64,000 nt of DNA from Bacteroidales bacterium (GCA_016936505.1 JAFGXS010000071.1:21025-85024), one strand, 5' to 3'; shown: positions 39,019 through 48,322, counted from the stretch's first letter. Numbers and translations are program-made. The notes: generated by a model not told the origin, from the sequence alone.

Positions 39019-40422
39019 TTAATGGAAATCCCTTTTGATGTGCATTTCTATTGTGCAGTTGGGTTTTAAATAGACCGATACATCAACAACTTGTACAGAA
39101 GTGCCTTCAAACGATTGCTCTATGCTTCCTTGGGTGACAGCATATTTACTTCCTTTGGGCATAATAAAACGAACGCGGGCATTCTCAATTGGAAAATCAA
39201 AGTTGTTGACCAATATGGCCGTGTTGCAATCGCTTGTTCCATCATTTTCCTTTAAAAATAAGAGGCTGAGTTTTGGGAGGTGTTTCATTTCGGATGAGCC
39301 GTCTTGAGTATTATCCATGTATTCTATCTGTCCGTGGCTGCTTCCTATGGGGGTAAACAAACCAGTTTCGTTGCTAATCTTATACAAATTGAATTTTGTG
39401 TATTCACTAACGGAACTGGCTATGTATTGGGTGGGTCTATTGCGAAGGTAAAATGGATTCTGAGTTCCAATGTGGTGGTGGTGACCAACCAAAATTAGAT
39501 TGGGGTTGGCGATGCTGTCCAGTTCATTTAGATCTTTGTTTTTTATGTGTGAGGCCACAAGCCTGAAGTTTCCAGGAGCTTCATTCTGAAGCCATTCTTT
39601 GGCACCGGTGATATGTTGGTTAGATACGATTGAGTCCCAAGCATTATTTATCACCATAAAACGGCCGTTTCCGTATTTAAAATTGTATGCTTGTAAGCCC
39701 CACCAATAGTTCCAACTGGCTGCTTTCTCTTTGTAAATGCCCTTTTGAGATTGATATTCATGCTCCATGTCATGGTTCCCAACAACAGAAAACGTTGCTG
39801 CAATCAGCCCGCTTAACCCTTTTGTTGATAATTCTGGATTTCCGGAAAATAGCTGGTCCATTCTATTGTCATCCGGTCGGATGAGATTGTCGCCAGTGTT
39901 GAAAACTAATTCTGGGTTGAGGATGTTGGCAATATCCACAATTGTTGATAGTCGCCTTAATGAATGATTGGAGCCTTTGGAAAATGTATGCATATCTGAA
40001 AAATGCATCACATAATAACTATTTTTGTAATCCTTTATTACCTTTACCCCCGCGTATGATATAATTGGAGATTCACTCGTTGTTGTTTGTAGTACTATGT
40101 CGTAGCGGTCTGCAGGCGCATTGTCTGGAACGGTTACCTTAATCCTTGTGTTGAAAGTTTTTTCCGAAATAGCATCATAAATCCAATTACCGTTTTCTAA
40201 GGTATATATAGGCTTCACTATTTGGTATGGTCCTTTTAGAAGAATGGAACTTACTTTTTGGCAGCTATCAGACACAAACCAAATTTCAAATGCATCTCCA
40301 GCTTTTACAATTGCAGTGGTTGCCCGCCAAGGATAGACAATCTTTTGGGCATGGGCAACATGCTGAATAGATAATGACGTGAAGAATGTAATCAAAGCTA
40401 TGTGCAAAAGCCTTTTATTCAT
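39019..40422 (-). CDS. Calcineurin-like metallophosphatase with N-terminal Ig-like domain, exported
   Basis: This 467-residue protein has a signal peptide (cleavage near AHAQ). The first 130 residues look like a beta-sandwich. The metallophosphatase core follows with HFSDMHTF (DxH, near 142), FNTGDN near 175, VVGNHDMEHEY near 213, an ASHIKNKD segment and LVGHHHHIG near 310. All metal ligands are there, unlike the DPQ variant at 30983-31846. A C-terminal beta domain (about 360-467) ends the protein. Its start overlaps the stop of the epimerase-like gene by 8 bases, so the two are translationally linked. The substrate is probably a phosphorylated or pyrophosphorylated sugar; this is inference. 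Confidence 0.85.
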   Translation of the reverse strand: MNKRLLHIALITFFTSLSIQHVAHAQKIVYPWRATTAIVKAGDAFEIWFVSDSCQKVSSILLKGPYQIVKPIYTLENGNWIYDAISEKTFNTRIKVTVPDNAPADRYDIVLQTTTSESPIISYAGVKVIKDYKNSYYVMHFSDMHTFSKGSNHSLRRLSTIVDIANILNPELVFNTGDNLIRPDDNRMDQLFSGNPELSTKGLSGLIAATFSVVGNHDMEHEYQSQKGIYKEKAASWNYWWGLQAYNFKYGNGRFMVINNAWDSIVSNQHITGAKEWLQNEAPGNFRLVASHIKNKDLNELDSIANPNLILVGHHHHIGTQNPFYLRNRPTQYIASSVSEYTKFNLYKISNETGLFTPIGSSHGQIEYMDNTQDGSSEMKHLPKLSLLFLKENDGTSDCNTAILVNNFDFPIENARVRFIMPKGSKYAVTQGSIEQSFEGTSVQVVDVSVYLKPNCTIEMHIKRDFH

Positions 40423-41185
40423 GTTCTTGTTTTTTATATTGTTCGATGTTTAAGTCATGTAGATATTTCACGCTACGATTTAATGCCTCGGGAATATCCG
40501 TTTTGCATTCTTCTATCTCTATAAACAACCAATTTACCGATGAAGGCGATGAGGCGATGATCTGTGGGTAATTCATTAATCCGTCACCTATTGCAGTGTT
40601 TGGAAAGGGAGGTGAAATTAATCCATCTTTTACGTGCATCATCTTTATGCGCTTATCCAAAGAATTTATCAATGCCAAGGGATCTTCTCCATGAACACTT
40701 ACCCAGTAGGCATCAAGTTCAATGTTGACAGATTGGACAAGATTCGCGATCAAAATATCTAACCCATATTGTCCCTTTATTAAGTTAAGCTCGAAATTGT
40801 GGTTGTGGTAATGCAACGATCGACCTTGGGCTGTAATTTGTTCGTTGGCATTGTTAAGTTCTTCCGCCAGGAGGCGTATCGGTTTTTCATTCCTAAATGT
40901 TTCCGGGGGGCTCCAAGGGCAAACTAGATGTTCGCAATCTATAATTTCAGCTGCTTCCAATGAGCGCTTTAATCCTTCGGGAGTCAATACATCGCAATGC
41001 ATAGCTATAGCGTGAAGATCAAATCTATTGAGCAATTGTTTCCACTTCCGAGGTGTTTGATTATGCAAGCCAGCCAGTTCAATCCCCATAAAGCCTGCAT
41101 TGGATATGGTTTTAAACGTTTCTTCAAATTTGAATGCTAATTGTTCTCGTAATGAATAGAGTTGAAGACCAATTGGGATTTTCAT
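40415..41185 (-). CDS. Sugar phosphate isomerase/epimerase-like TIM barrel protein (AP endonuclease 2 family)
   Basis: This cytoplasmic protein has 256 residues without a signal. The start at 41185 is preferred because MKIPIGLQLYSLREQ is the usual N-terminus of the family; the ten codons upstream are not. Metal-binding residues are visible in SLHYHNHNFEL (near 140), NIELDAYWVSVHGEDP and MMHVKDGL, and a final glutamate in WLFIEIEECK. Members include xylose isomerase-like epimerases and, in some bacteria, lyases acting on 3-keto glycosides. It opens the second part of the minus-strand run, directly after a strong terminator, and overlaps the next gene. With Gfo/Idh/MocA and DUF1080 neighbours a role in 3-keto-sugar handling is plausible. 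Confidence 0.85.
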   Translation of the reverse strand: MKIPIGLQLYSLREQLAFKFEETFKTISNAGFMGIELAGLHNQTPRKWKQLLNRFDLHAIAMHCDVLTPEGLKRSLEAAEIIDCEHLVCPWSPPETFRNEKPIRLLAEELNNANEQITAQGRSLHYHNHNFELNLIKGQYGLDILIANLVQSVNIELDAYWVSVHGEDPLALINSLDKRIKMMHVKDGLISPPFPNTAIGDGLMNYPQIIASSPSSVNWLFIEIEECKTDIPEALNRSVKYLHDLNIEQYKKQEHE

Positions 41186-41203
41186 ATTTTCTATAGCCTT
41201 ATG

Positions 41204-41268
41204 AAAAAACAACACAAAGAGACGATGACGTTTTAATGAAAGTTTGTGATCGGGTCTTTGTGTTGTTT
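41204..41268 (-). terminator. Strong intrinsic terminator between the DUF1080 gene and the epimerase-like gene
   Basis: A perfect 14-bp stem (41207-41220 with 41255-41268) has a 34-base loop. Read on the minus strand it ends in a run of six T. It starts 7 bases after the DUF1080 stop codon and ends 19 bases before the next start, so it divides the long minus-strand run into two units or attenuates the second. Confidence 0.85.
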
Positions 41269-41275
41269 CCTTTGT

Positions 41276-42631
41276 TTACAACTCTTTGATTTTTATATTC
41301 TTAAACCAGACTTCATTGCCGTGATCCTGTAATAGAATATTGCCTTCTTCAGGATTTCCAAAATTAGGCCATTTTGCATATTTGCTGTAGTTCACCAATG
41401 CTTGCCACATTTGCGAATTACGCTCGTACTCAACCATTAACACGTTGTTTAAATAGTGCTGTACTTTTGAACCAGTAACCACGATCCTGGCATTGTTGAA
41501 TTCACCGTTTTTGCGAACCTTTTTGTTCTCTGGTGCAGGAATCAGGTCGTATAACGAACCTAATGTACGGTTCCCCTTTACGCCTAGTTTTGCATCAGGG
41601 TGTATGTCGTCGTCGAGTATTTGAAATTCGCATCCAATGGATGACCCGTCACCTTTGTTTAATTCTGTGTCCACAAAATATTTGATGCCGCTGTTTGCAC
41701 CTTCTGTAAACATGAAATCAACCGTTAGCTCGAAGTTCTTGTATTTTTTTATGGTCACGATATCCCCACCGTTGGATGATTCACCGCCATTTGAGCTTAA
41801 TACCTTTAGTAAACCCTTTTCAATTAGCCATCCCTCCTTTGGGAATGAACTTGATTTTGCTCCTCTCCAGCCCTCGGTTGTTTTACCATCCCAAAGTAGT
41901 TTCCAGCCATCTTTTGCTTCTTCGGCCGAAAGTGTATTGTCAATGCAATTCGCCTGATAAATTTCATGTTTGTCAGGTGTTCTGAAGGCTTGGGCATTTT
42001 CGGTGCAAATGCGTATGTTTTTCCATTGGACAGTCTTCCCTACTTGTTCTGGTTTTTGAATATTATGTACCTGTAAACCAATAAATCCACTGGATGTTTG
42101 ATTGTCCAGCACGTTTGCAACTGGGGTGCCATTTAGCCAAGTGCGCAAGTTTGTCCCGATGGCTTCAATTCGGACTTTGTTCCAATCGTTCGCTTTAAAC
42201 GCTGTTTTTGCTTCAGGGTTTTTATCCATCGGATAAATCCATCCCCGACGCCCTTCATCGTATATGCCACCACTCCAGCCCCTTGGTGAGGGGTCGATTT
42301 CGTATTGATAACCATGGACGCGGCCATTTTTATATTCTTTGATACTATTACTTCGAAACTGGATGCCAGAATTTAAGCCCTCCTCAACTCTGAATTCCAA
42401 TTCCAGAATGAAATCGTCAAAATGTTTTTCAGTGGATAAGAATGTATTGGGGGTGTTTAACTTTGATGTGCCGACAATGGCTCCATCCTGAACGAAATAC
42501 TCGGCGTCCCCATTCAATACCTTCCATCCTTTCAGGTTTTTTCCGTTAAACAGATTTACCCATTTTTCTTGCGAAAATGAGTTCAAGCTTGCAGCCAGAC
42601 AGATGATGGTCAGTAGATTTTTTGTTTTCAT
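41276..42631 (-). CDS. Tandem DUF1080 protein (3-keto-disaccharide hydrolase family), exported
   Basis: This 451-residue protein has a signal peptide (cleavage after NSFSQ). Two copies of the DUF1080 jelly-roll are present. The first (about 22-208) has [19 protein letters not shown] and NSGIQFRSN. The second (about 235-451) has [15 protein letters not shown] and [12 protein letters not shown], ending in [11 protein letters not shown]06439 is named for 3-keto-disaccharide hydrolases, which cut glycosidic bonds after a dehydrogenase oxidises the sugar at C3. Two Gfo/Idh/MocA dehydrogenases lie upstream on the same strand, which supports this reading. An alternative is pure carbohydrate binding, since the fold is lectin-like. 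Periplasmic location is expected. Confidence 0.88.
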   Translation of the reverse strand: MKTKNLLTIICLAASLNSFSQEKWVNLFNGKNLKGWKVLNGDAEYFVQDGAIVGTSKLNTPNTFLSTEKHFDDFILELEFRVEEGLNSGIQFRSNSIKEYKNGRVHGYQYEIDPSPRGWSGGIYDEGRRGWIYPMDKNPEAKTAFKANDWNKVRIEAIGTNLRTWLNGTPVANVLDNQTSSGFIGLQVHNIQKPEQVGKTVQWKNIRICTENAQAFRTPDKHEIYQANCIDNTLSAEEAKDGWKLLWDGKTTEGWRGAKSSSFPKEGWLIEKGLLKVLSSNGGESSNGGDIVTIKKYKNFELTVDFMFTEGANSGIKYFVDTELNKGDGSSIGCEFQILDDDIHPDAKLGVKGNRTLGSLYDLIPAPENKKVRKNGEFNNARIVVTGSKVQHYLNNVLMVEYERNSQMWQALVNYSKYAKWPNFGNPEEGNILLQDHGNEVWFKNIKIKEL

Positions 42632-42670
42632 CTTTTCATTGTATTGGTTTAATTCACGTTATTATAAAAT

Positions 42671-43486
42671 TTAAAAATTCAACAAGGTGCCTTGGGTTTT
42701 TGAGAGGATCTGCTCCTTCTCTGTTTTGTTGGCCACATACAAGGCTGTTGATAGCACCTCTCCCAAGCCAGGATCGTTGGTTAGTACCGATACCGGTCGA
42801 CAGGGTCTGACAATCTCTCCCGTTAACGGGTTCCGGATAGGCCATCGAGTTTGTTTATTGTTGCCAGATGTGGTGAGGCATTGCTCTTGGAGGACACAGG
42901 CCTCTTTTAATGGTTCTTCACATCGGGTTATTTTCCATCCATTTCCCTGTGGGTGGTTGCCCAAGGAAAGAATCGAACTATTTCCCATGTTGATTACCGC
43001 ATTAAGAATGCCCTCTGACGTTAGTATCTGCTTTACGGCTCGGAGCACATGCCCTTTGATAAATCCCGATAGATCCAACTTAATATCGGGTGTGAAAAAG
43101 CGGATCGATTGTTTCTCATAATCTAAAAATAGATTGTTCATGCTCGATTTATAGCTGTTCTTGTGATTCAACGTGATGTCAAAAAGACCTAGAGTAACCT
43201 CTTTATACTCGATGCATTCACTGATGATTTGAAATAGTTCTGGCGATGTGTTGAATTCTTTAGCAAAGGCCATCTGGTTTAATCTTGCAAGTTCACTCTT
43301 TTCATCAAAACGATTGGCAAATGCCTCCACCCTCTTGATTTCTGCCTCCACTCGTTGAACAATCGAGTAATGATCTTCGTCCGTATTAATTGTTGAGATC
43401 AAAATATCTATCCTGGTGTGCATGGCCGAGAACCATGCATAAAATAACATGTTTTGCGGGGTGACTATTTTCTGCAGGTAGTGCAT
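42671..43486 (-). CDS. ApbE-like FAD:protein FMN transferase, divergent
   Basis: ApbE enzymes attach FMN to a Thr or Ser of partner proteins. The start at 43486 is chosen because the upstream gene ends at 43492; the open frame above it is antisense-like. The 271 residues show FDEKSELARLNQ near 75, DLSGFIKGHVLRAV near 140 (matching the DLGGIAKG motif), NMGNSSILSLGNHPQGNGWKI, LTTSGNNK and NPLTGE. Odd points: the conserved His before the DPxTG segment is missing (RWPIRNPLTG), and the DALST segment that supplies a magnesium ligand reads EVLST. There is no obvious signal peptide. So it could be inactive, changed in specificity, or regulatory. No FMN-bearing partner motif was noticed in the window. 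Confidence 0.8.
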   Translation of the reverse strand: MHYLQKIVTPQNMLFYAWFSAMHTRIDILISTINTDEDHYSIVQRVEAEIKRVEAFANRFDEKSELARLNQMAFAKEFNTSPELFQIISECIEYKEVTLGLFDITLNHKNSYKSSMNNLFLDYEKQSIRFFTPDIKLDLSGFIKGHVLRAVKQILTSEGILNAVINMGNSSILSLGNHPQGNGWKITRCEEPLKEACVLQEQCLTTSGNNKQTRWPIRNPLTGEIVRPCRPVSVLTNDPGLGEVLSTALYVANKTEKEQILSKTQGTLLNF

Positions 43487-43491
43487 GTTAA

Positions 43492-43734
43492 TTAATGTAT
43501 TACCTTGTGTATTGATTTTAATATACCCCATTTTACCGAACGAGCTAGACCCCATAAGAAATATAATAGTATGGTAAACCAAAGCACATACGGTAACGAA
43601 GTGAGTGTTTCGATAAATGGAGAATCATAATGGATGATTGCTCCAATATTTGCAAAGAAGCTTAAAGTGAAACAAAGCAAGAGTGTTTTAAATTCGTGCT
43701 TAATTTGTTTGGCTGTGATGGTTATATCTTTCAT
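43492..43734 (-). CDS. Small two-helix membrane protein of unknown function
   Basis: This 80-residue protein (84 if the ATG at 43746 is used) has two hydrophobic helices, about residues 15-38 and 47-68, joined by a short polar loop with PFIET. The N-terminus is charged and Lys-rich. A basic ARSVKWGILKSIHK tail follows the second helix. I do not recognise the family. It lies 5 bases before the ApbE-like start and 37 bases after the Gfo/Idh/MocA gene, so it is probably co-expressed and may serve as a membrane anchor for electron transfer with the ApbE-like protein. That is speculation based on position only. Confidence 0.65.
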   Translation of the reverse strand: MKDITITAKQIKHEFKTLLLCFTLSFFANIGAIIHYDSPFIETLTSLPYVLWFTILLYFLWGLARSVKWGILKSIHKVIH

Positions 43735-43771
43735 GTTGAATGTCAATGTTGAAAGTTCATTCTCCTTTGGC

Positions 43772-45040
43772 TTAATGAAAAGCTAGTTTGTGATTGAGAT
43801 AGTTGATTTTGTATTCGTCGGGAAAAATTAAAGTTTTTCCTTCCTCCATGGCCTGATGACCCAAAAGGCTCAGTTGTGTGGCATAGTATCCTTCCTCTGC
43901 AATTAACGAGGGTTGCGTCCCTGTAATGACCGATTCCGCAAATGCGTAAAGCATTAGAGAAGTTCCGTCACCGTTAGATTTTGCATCTAGTATGTGATGG
44001 CCTTTATTTTCATTAGCGGTTTCAGGAACCCAACTTGTTCCCGCAAAAGGTAAGGCGTCAAACAACTTGTTTTCAGCCTCGTTTATCATCTGAAGAAAGG
44101 CAGGGGCTGGTTCTATCTCTTCATAGTATAGCTTGTTTTTCTCTAGCTCTAGGGTTCCATTCGAACACAATATTTGCTCTTCTAACCCGTAAAATTTATT
44201 GGACAGAACAGAGTCGTAATTCATTTTCACACCATCATCGTAAATATATATTAAGCTTGCGTTGTCATATACCTCTCGGTTCTCCTTCCAGAAAGTAATA
44301 GCACCGTGTCCCAACACTTTGTTCGGGATTTGCCGTCTAGCCCATGTGCCTATTTGTAACTGGTGGCAAGCCAATTCCGTCATAATCCCTTTTGAGTGGG
44401 CATTGTATAGACGCCAGTTGATTTGTTCGTCAAGTTCAGGCTTGTCGATGGGTCTTCGCCAATCGTTGTTTCTGTGCCAATACATTCGTAATGCGCTGAT
44501 TGATCCTAATGTACCGTTGTGTACCATTTCCATCGCCTTGATATAGCTAGGATCAAAAAGCCGTTGTTGGCCCACAAAAAATACCCGGTTTGCATTTAGA
44601 TACTTTTGGTACACACGAAAAGTATCTTCCATACAATAAGCAATTGATTTTTCACAAAAAACATGTTTGCCAACCTCGAAGGCATCCATCACCATTGGAT
44701 AATGTTGGTCGAGTGGGGTGGCTATCACCACGGCATCCACATTCTTATTTTCCAATAGGGAGCGATAATCCTTGTATATTCTTGTACCAGGAACAATTCG
44801 AAGGGCTTTGTCTATTGAAGGTTGATAAATGTCACAAATGGCAACGATTTCTACCTTTGGGTTCTTCGCCAAAAATTTCATTAGAAGTTGTCCCCTGGAG
44901 CCTGTGCCAATGATGCCTATTCTGGCTCGGTAACCCACCGTTTTCTTTTCCTCCGAAAAAACGTTTAACCAAGGGCTACTAGCCATTAATAGGCCACTTC
45001 CAATTAGTCCTATTGATTTTATAAAATCTTTCCTATTCAT
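43772..45040 (-). CDS. Gfo/Idh/MocA family oxidoreductase, probably exported (copy 1)
   Basis: This is an NAD(P)-dependent sugar dehydrogenase-type protein of 422 residues. The N-terminal hydrophobic segment after MNRKDFIKS resembles the exported branch of the family, with only one Arg. The Rossmann motif is IGIIGTGSRGQ near 42-52, followed by VEIVAICDIYQPS. The EKP catalytic-site motif reads FCEKSIAY: the Lys is kept and Pro is replaced by Ser. WRRPIDKPELDEQINW and TELACHQLQIGTW (His near the substrate) follow in the C-terminal alpha/beta domain. It is upstream of the small membrane protein and the ApbE-like gene, and downstream of copy 2. Oxidation of a sugar hydroxyl, for example to a 3-keto sugar, is inferred from the DUF1080 neighbour. 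Confidence 0.88.
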   Translation of the reverse strand: MNRKDFIKSIGLIGSGLLMASSPWLNVFSEEKKTVGYRARIGIIGTGSRGQLLMKFLAKNPKVEIVAICDIYQPSIDKALRIVPGTRIYKDYRSLLENKNVDAVVIATPLDQHYPMVMDAFEVGKHVFCEKSIAYCMEDTFRVYQKYLNANRVFFVGQQRLFDPSYIKAMEMVHNGTLGSISALRMYWHRNNDWRRPIDKPELDEQINWRLYNAHSKGIMTELACHQLQIGTWARRQIPNKVLGHGAITFWKENREVYDNASLIYIYDDGVKMNYDSVLSNKFYGLEEQILCSNGTLELEKNKLYYEEIEPAPAFLQMINEAENKLFDALPFAGTSWVPETANENKGHHILDAKSNGDGTSLMLYAFAESVITGTQPSLIAEEGYYATQLSLLGHQAMEEGKTLIFPDEYKINYLNHKLAFH

Positions 45041-45167
45041 GCTAATTAATTATCCTAGCTTTAAATGTTTGGTTTTAGTTATGATTTGGAGCGCGCCAAT
45101 ATGAATACATGTTGAGCTTTTCAAATATTTAGTACTCGGTGAACTTTGCCCCTCCAAACTTCCGATT

Positions 45168-46601
45168 TTAAAGCTTGTAAAACGTTTTCCACTCTTCTCG
45201 GGGTTTTGCCCCAGTTAAAAGTGTGTTGGCCAACTGGTTGTTAGTGAATATTTTATTCACGGGATCGAACGTTAGCTTGGCATTCAATTGCTGGGCAATG
45301 ACGCCCAGACAAAACACCTGACTTAATGGGCCAGCAATTTCAAAAGGAGAGCGTGTTTTTTCCTGTCCCTTGCAAGCTAAGAGGAAATTGGTAAAATGAT
45401 TGGATGGGCTAGCCGGTACTTCTGGTAGCTGCGGTTTCATGGCAAGTGCTTTTTCTTCAGGAATAATGCTCAAGATACTCCCATGACTGCCGCCTTTGAA
45501 AAGCAGTTCCTTGCTATAAATAATTTTTCCGGGATTGAGTTTGCTTGGTACAATATTGCCATTGCTTGGTGCTGGAATATTGGGGTCAAGTTCTACATTT
45601 CCGTATCCGGCAGGTAACTGGGGTAGGTTATCTATCCCGTCATACCAGGTGATAACGCATGGTGGCATATTTTTTCGTGACGGAAATTTAAACTCAATGG
45701 TTGACGAATAGGGAAAGAAAAACTTGTTGTGTCCATTCGTGTATAACATGTTGATTTCAGTGGGCAAACCCAGTTCGAGGAATTCGTGGGATGTGTCAAG
45801 TATGTGTGCGCCCCAGTCGCCAAGTGCACCCATGCCATAGTCGTACCAGCAACGCCATTGACCATTGATGTAATCTTTGTTGTAGTCCCGGTATTGCTCG
45901 GGTCCCAACCACGTATCCCAATCCAAGGTGGTAGGAACAGCTTCGGCTCCAGGCATGCTCTTCATGTTGGAATCAAATTTATGCCAACGTCGTGGGTTGT
46001 TCATGTGTGCTGTTATTGCCGTCACATCCTTAATGATCCCTGCTTCTTTCCAGGCTTTAAACTGAAAGTAGTTGGCCTCTGAGTGTCCTTGATTACCCAT
46101 TTGAGTGACGACACCGTATCTCTTTGCTCCAGCCATCATTAATTCTACTTCACGGAATGTGTGTGCCATCGGTTTTTCTACATACACATGCTTACCCATC
46201 GACATGGCTAGCATTGTGGCAGGAAAGTGGCTGAAATCAGGTGTGCCTACACATACAGCATCTATATCTTTCCCCATTTTGTCAAGCATGGTCCTGAAAT
46301 CATGATATTGTGGTACTTTAGGAAATAAATTCATGATTTCTTCGGTATGTTTGGCTCCAAGGTCTGTATCACAAAGGGCAACGATGTTGCAATGTCCTGT
46401 ACGATATAGTTCTTTTATGACTTCACCGGCCCGATTGCCTATTCCAATGCATGCTAAGTTGACTTTATCCGATGGAGCAATTTTCCTGGTCTTTGGATTA
46501 TTTGCCATTAGTGGATTGATAGCAAATGGAGCTAAGGCTGTCGTGGCTGTCACCATTGAAATTTGCTTGAGGAAATTACGGCGTGATGATTGATTGTCCA
46601 T
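45168..46601 (-). CDS. Gfo/Idh/MocA family oxidoreductase with twin-arginine signal (copy 2)
   Basis: This 477-residue protein starts with SRRNFLKQIS, a twin-arginine export signal, followed by a hydrophobic stretch and cleavage near LMANN. So it is folded with its cofactor in the cytoplasm and exported through the Tat pathway. The nucleotide-binding region has CIGIGNRAGEV near 52 and IVALCDTDLGAK. The EKP motif is intact (YVEKPMAHTF near 140), and GNQGHSEANYF and GDWGAHILDTSHEFLELG are typical of exported family members in Bacteroidota and Planctomycetes. It probably oxidises a sugar in the periplasm. Its intact motif suggests it is the main catalytic partner of copy 1. It follows the sulfatase gene at 46665 by 63 bases on the same strand. 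Confidence 0.92.
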   Translation of the reverse strand: MDNQSSRRNFLKQISMVTATTALAPFAINPLMANNPKTRKIAPSDKVNLACIGIGNRAGEVIKELYRTGHCNIVALCDTDLGAKHTEEIMNLFPKVPQYHDFRTMLDKMGKDIDAVCVGTPDFSHFPATMLAMSMGKHVYVEKPMAHTFREVELMMAGAKRYGVVTQMGNQGHSEANYFQFKAWKEAGIIKDVTAITAHMNNPRRWHKFDSNMKSMPGAEAVPTTLDWDTWLGPEQYRDYNKDYINGQWRCWYDYGMGALGDWGAHILDTSHEFLELGLPTEINMLYTNGHNKFFFPYSSTIEFKFPSRKNMPPCVITWYDGIDNLPQLPAGYGNVELDPNIPAPSNGNIVPSKLNPGKIIYSKELLFKGGSHGSILSIIPEEKALAMKPQLPEVPASPSNHFTNFLLACKGQEKTRSPFEIAGPLSQVFCLGVIAQQLNAKLTFDPVNKIFTNNQLANTLLTGAKPREEWKTFYKL

Positions 46602-46664
46602 ATTTCTAAAAAATTGAATGTTTTTGTGATTCTATTCCTGCCAAAAGAAAGTTCTTTTTTGCTG

Positions 46665-48266
46665 TTACTTTGGTGCTTGTTTTTGACGAACCAATTCTCT
46701 TGCAGCAACACCCTCTTTGAGAGGTGATTTAACATCTAAGAGATATTCAACCAACTTTGTTCGTAGCTCTTCGGCTTTTGATTGGTATTTAAATCTTTCT
46801 GGATTTGAGCCCAGAAGATTGTTTAGTTCGTGAGGATCATTCTTTAAATCAAATAGTGCTTCAATATTTTTACCTCCCTCGCGGTGAGTAGTCATTAACT
46901 TCCATTCATTTGTGCGTATCATTATGGAAGGAACATTTTCGTCCATCCAATTCCATTCCGATACCGCGAAATCGTATTTGGCGCCACCTTTCCCTTCTAT
47001 CAACTCTTTCAGAGAATAGCCATCGGAAGGAATATTGTTTATGCCAACATAATCCAAGATCGTTGGAAATATGTTGAGTATTGAGACAGGGTTAGAAAGT
47101 TTTTTCCCTGCCGTGATGTGTCCGGGGTACCGCATGATAAATGGTACCCGAACCGATTCCTCATAAAAATTGAATTTTCCTCTCATCCCGTGTGCCCCCA
47201 ACATTTCGCCATGGTCTGAAACAAAAACAACCAATGTATTCTCTCTTAGTCCCAGGTCATCCAGTTTATTCAATATCTTGCCTACCCAAACATCTACTTC
47301 AGTCACAAAGGCATAGTAATTTGCAACCATGTATTGCACTTTCTCCTTGTCATTATAAGGTCTGAGGATTTTACCCGGTTGATATGGAGAGTTTTCTCTT
47401 TTATCTGTGATAGATAAAGGGGTCTCCATTTCTTTTGCTTTGTATAAGGATGCATATGGTTCCGAAGGGGTGATTGGCACATGGGGACAGTGGAAGGACG
47501 CAGTGAGAATGAATTGATCATCTTTTAATCGTTCAAGTGCCTCTATTGTTTGCCTTCCTTGCACTGCTGTTATGGTATGTTCTTTGGGTAAATCAAGTTT
47601 TCCATGGACAGTGGCCTGACTGATCGTTTTTAACCCCATGTCTACCGGAATATTGCCAGCAGTGGCTTGTTCATACAAGTCATCAATCGGATCAGGTTTG
47701 TAGGGGATAGTGCCTCCGTAAAATGATGTTTCGTAAAGTTCGCCCTTATTCAAAGCTCTTTTTTTTATATTCTTCTGTAGATATCTTACATAAATTGGTT
47801 CCCAATCAACAATTGGTTCAGTGCCACGCATCCCTTCAACAGGCGGATTTTGATAAATCCTTGCCATACGTTCTGGTGCGTGAAATTTGCCCCAATATTC
47901 TGATTTGTAGCCACTTTTAGTAAGGATTTCATCAAAAGTTGGATAGTTGCAAATACCCTTTTCTACATCACTGTTGCGCCTGATGGTTGTCGATTCTGTT
48001 AGTCGTCCCGTCATAATTGATGTTCGGGCTGGTGCACTTACAGGACAGGCAGTTATGGCCTGACTGAAGTTGACCCCTTCGCTGGCCAAGCGATCCAGGT
48101 TGGGTGTTTTAATGGCTTTATTACCGGCATACCCCACTGCATCCCAGCTGTGTTGGTCTGTCATGATGAGCAGAATGTTTGGTGTCCTAATTTGCTGAGC
48201 AGTTGTTGAAAGTGTCAAGCCTTTCAATAAGAAGGCTATCAGATATTTGGTTTTTGAATATCCCAT
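46665..48266 (-). CDS. Sulfatase, Ser-type, exported
   Basis: This S1 sulfatase has 533 residues. The start at 48266 gives a signal peptide (cleavage after TTAQ); the open frame continues 61 codons upstream into the end of the preceding gene. The active site is S77-A-P-A-R followed by TSIMTG. LIMTDQHSWDAVGYAG, SDHGEMLGAHGMRGKFNFYEES and DLKNDPHELNNLLG are conserved. It shares the order and many segments with the sulfatases at 642 and 20604 but is more distant from them than they are from each other. It lies 56 bases after the GH99-like gene and so probably acts on its products. The sulfate position is unknown. Confidence 0.93.
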   Translation of the reverse strand: MGYSKTKYLIAFLLKGLTLSTTAQQIRTPNILLIMTDQHSWDAVGYAGNKAIKTPNLDRLASEGVNFSQAITACPVSAPARTSIMTGRLTESTTIRRNSDVEKGICNYPTFDEILTKSGYKSEYWGKFHAPERMARIYQNPPVEGMRGTEPIVDWEPIYVRYLQKNIKKRALNKGELYETSFYGGTIPYKPDPIDDLYEQATAGNIPVDMGLKTISQATVHGKLDLPKEHTITAVQGRQTIEALERLKDDQFILTASFHCPHVPITPSEPYASLYKAKEMETPLSITDKRENSPYQPGKILRPYNDKEKVQYMVANYYAFVTEVDVWVGKILNKLDDLGLRENTLVVFVSDHGEMLGAHGMRGKFNFYEESVRVPFIMRYPGHITAGKKLSNPVSILNIFPTILDYVGINNIPSDGYSLKELIEGKGGAKYDFAVSEWNWMDENVPSIMIRTNEWKLMTTHREGGKNIEALFDLKNDPHELNNLLGSNPERFKYQSKAEELRTKLVEYLLDVKSPLKEGVAARELVRQKQAPK

Positions 48267-48322
48267 TATTTTCGTTTTAATACTTCTGTTGAAATTATTC
48301 TTCCTCGCGAATGTTTTTTTGC

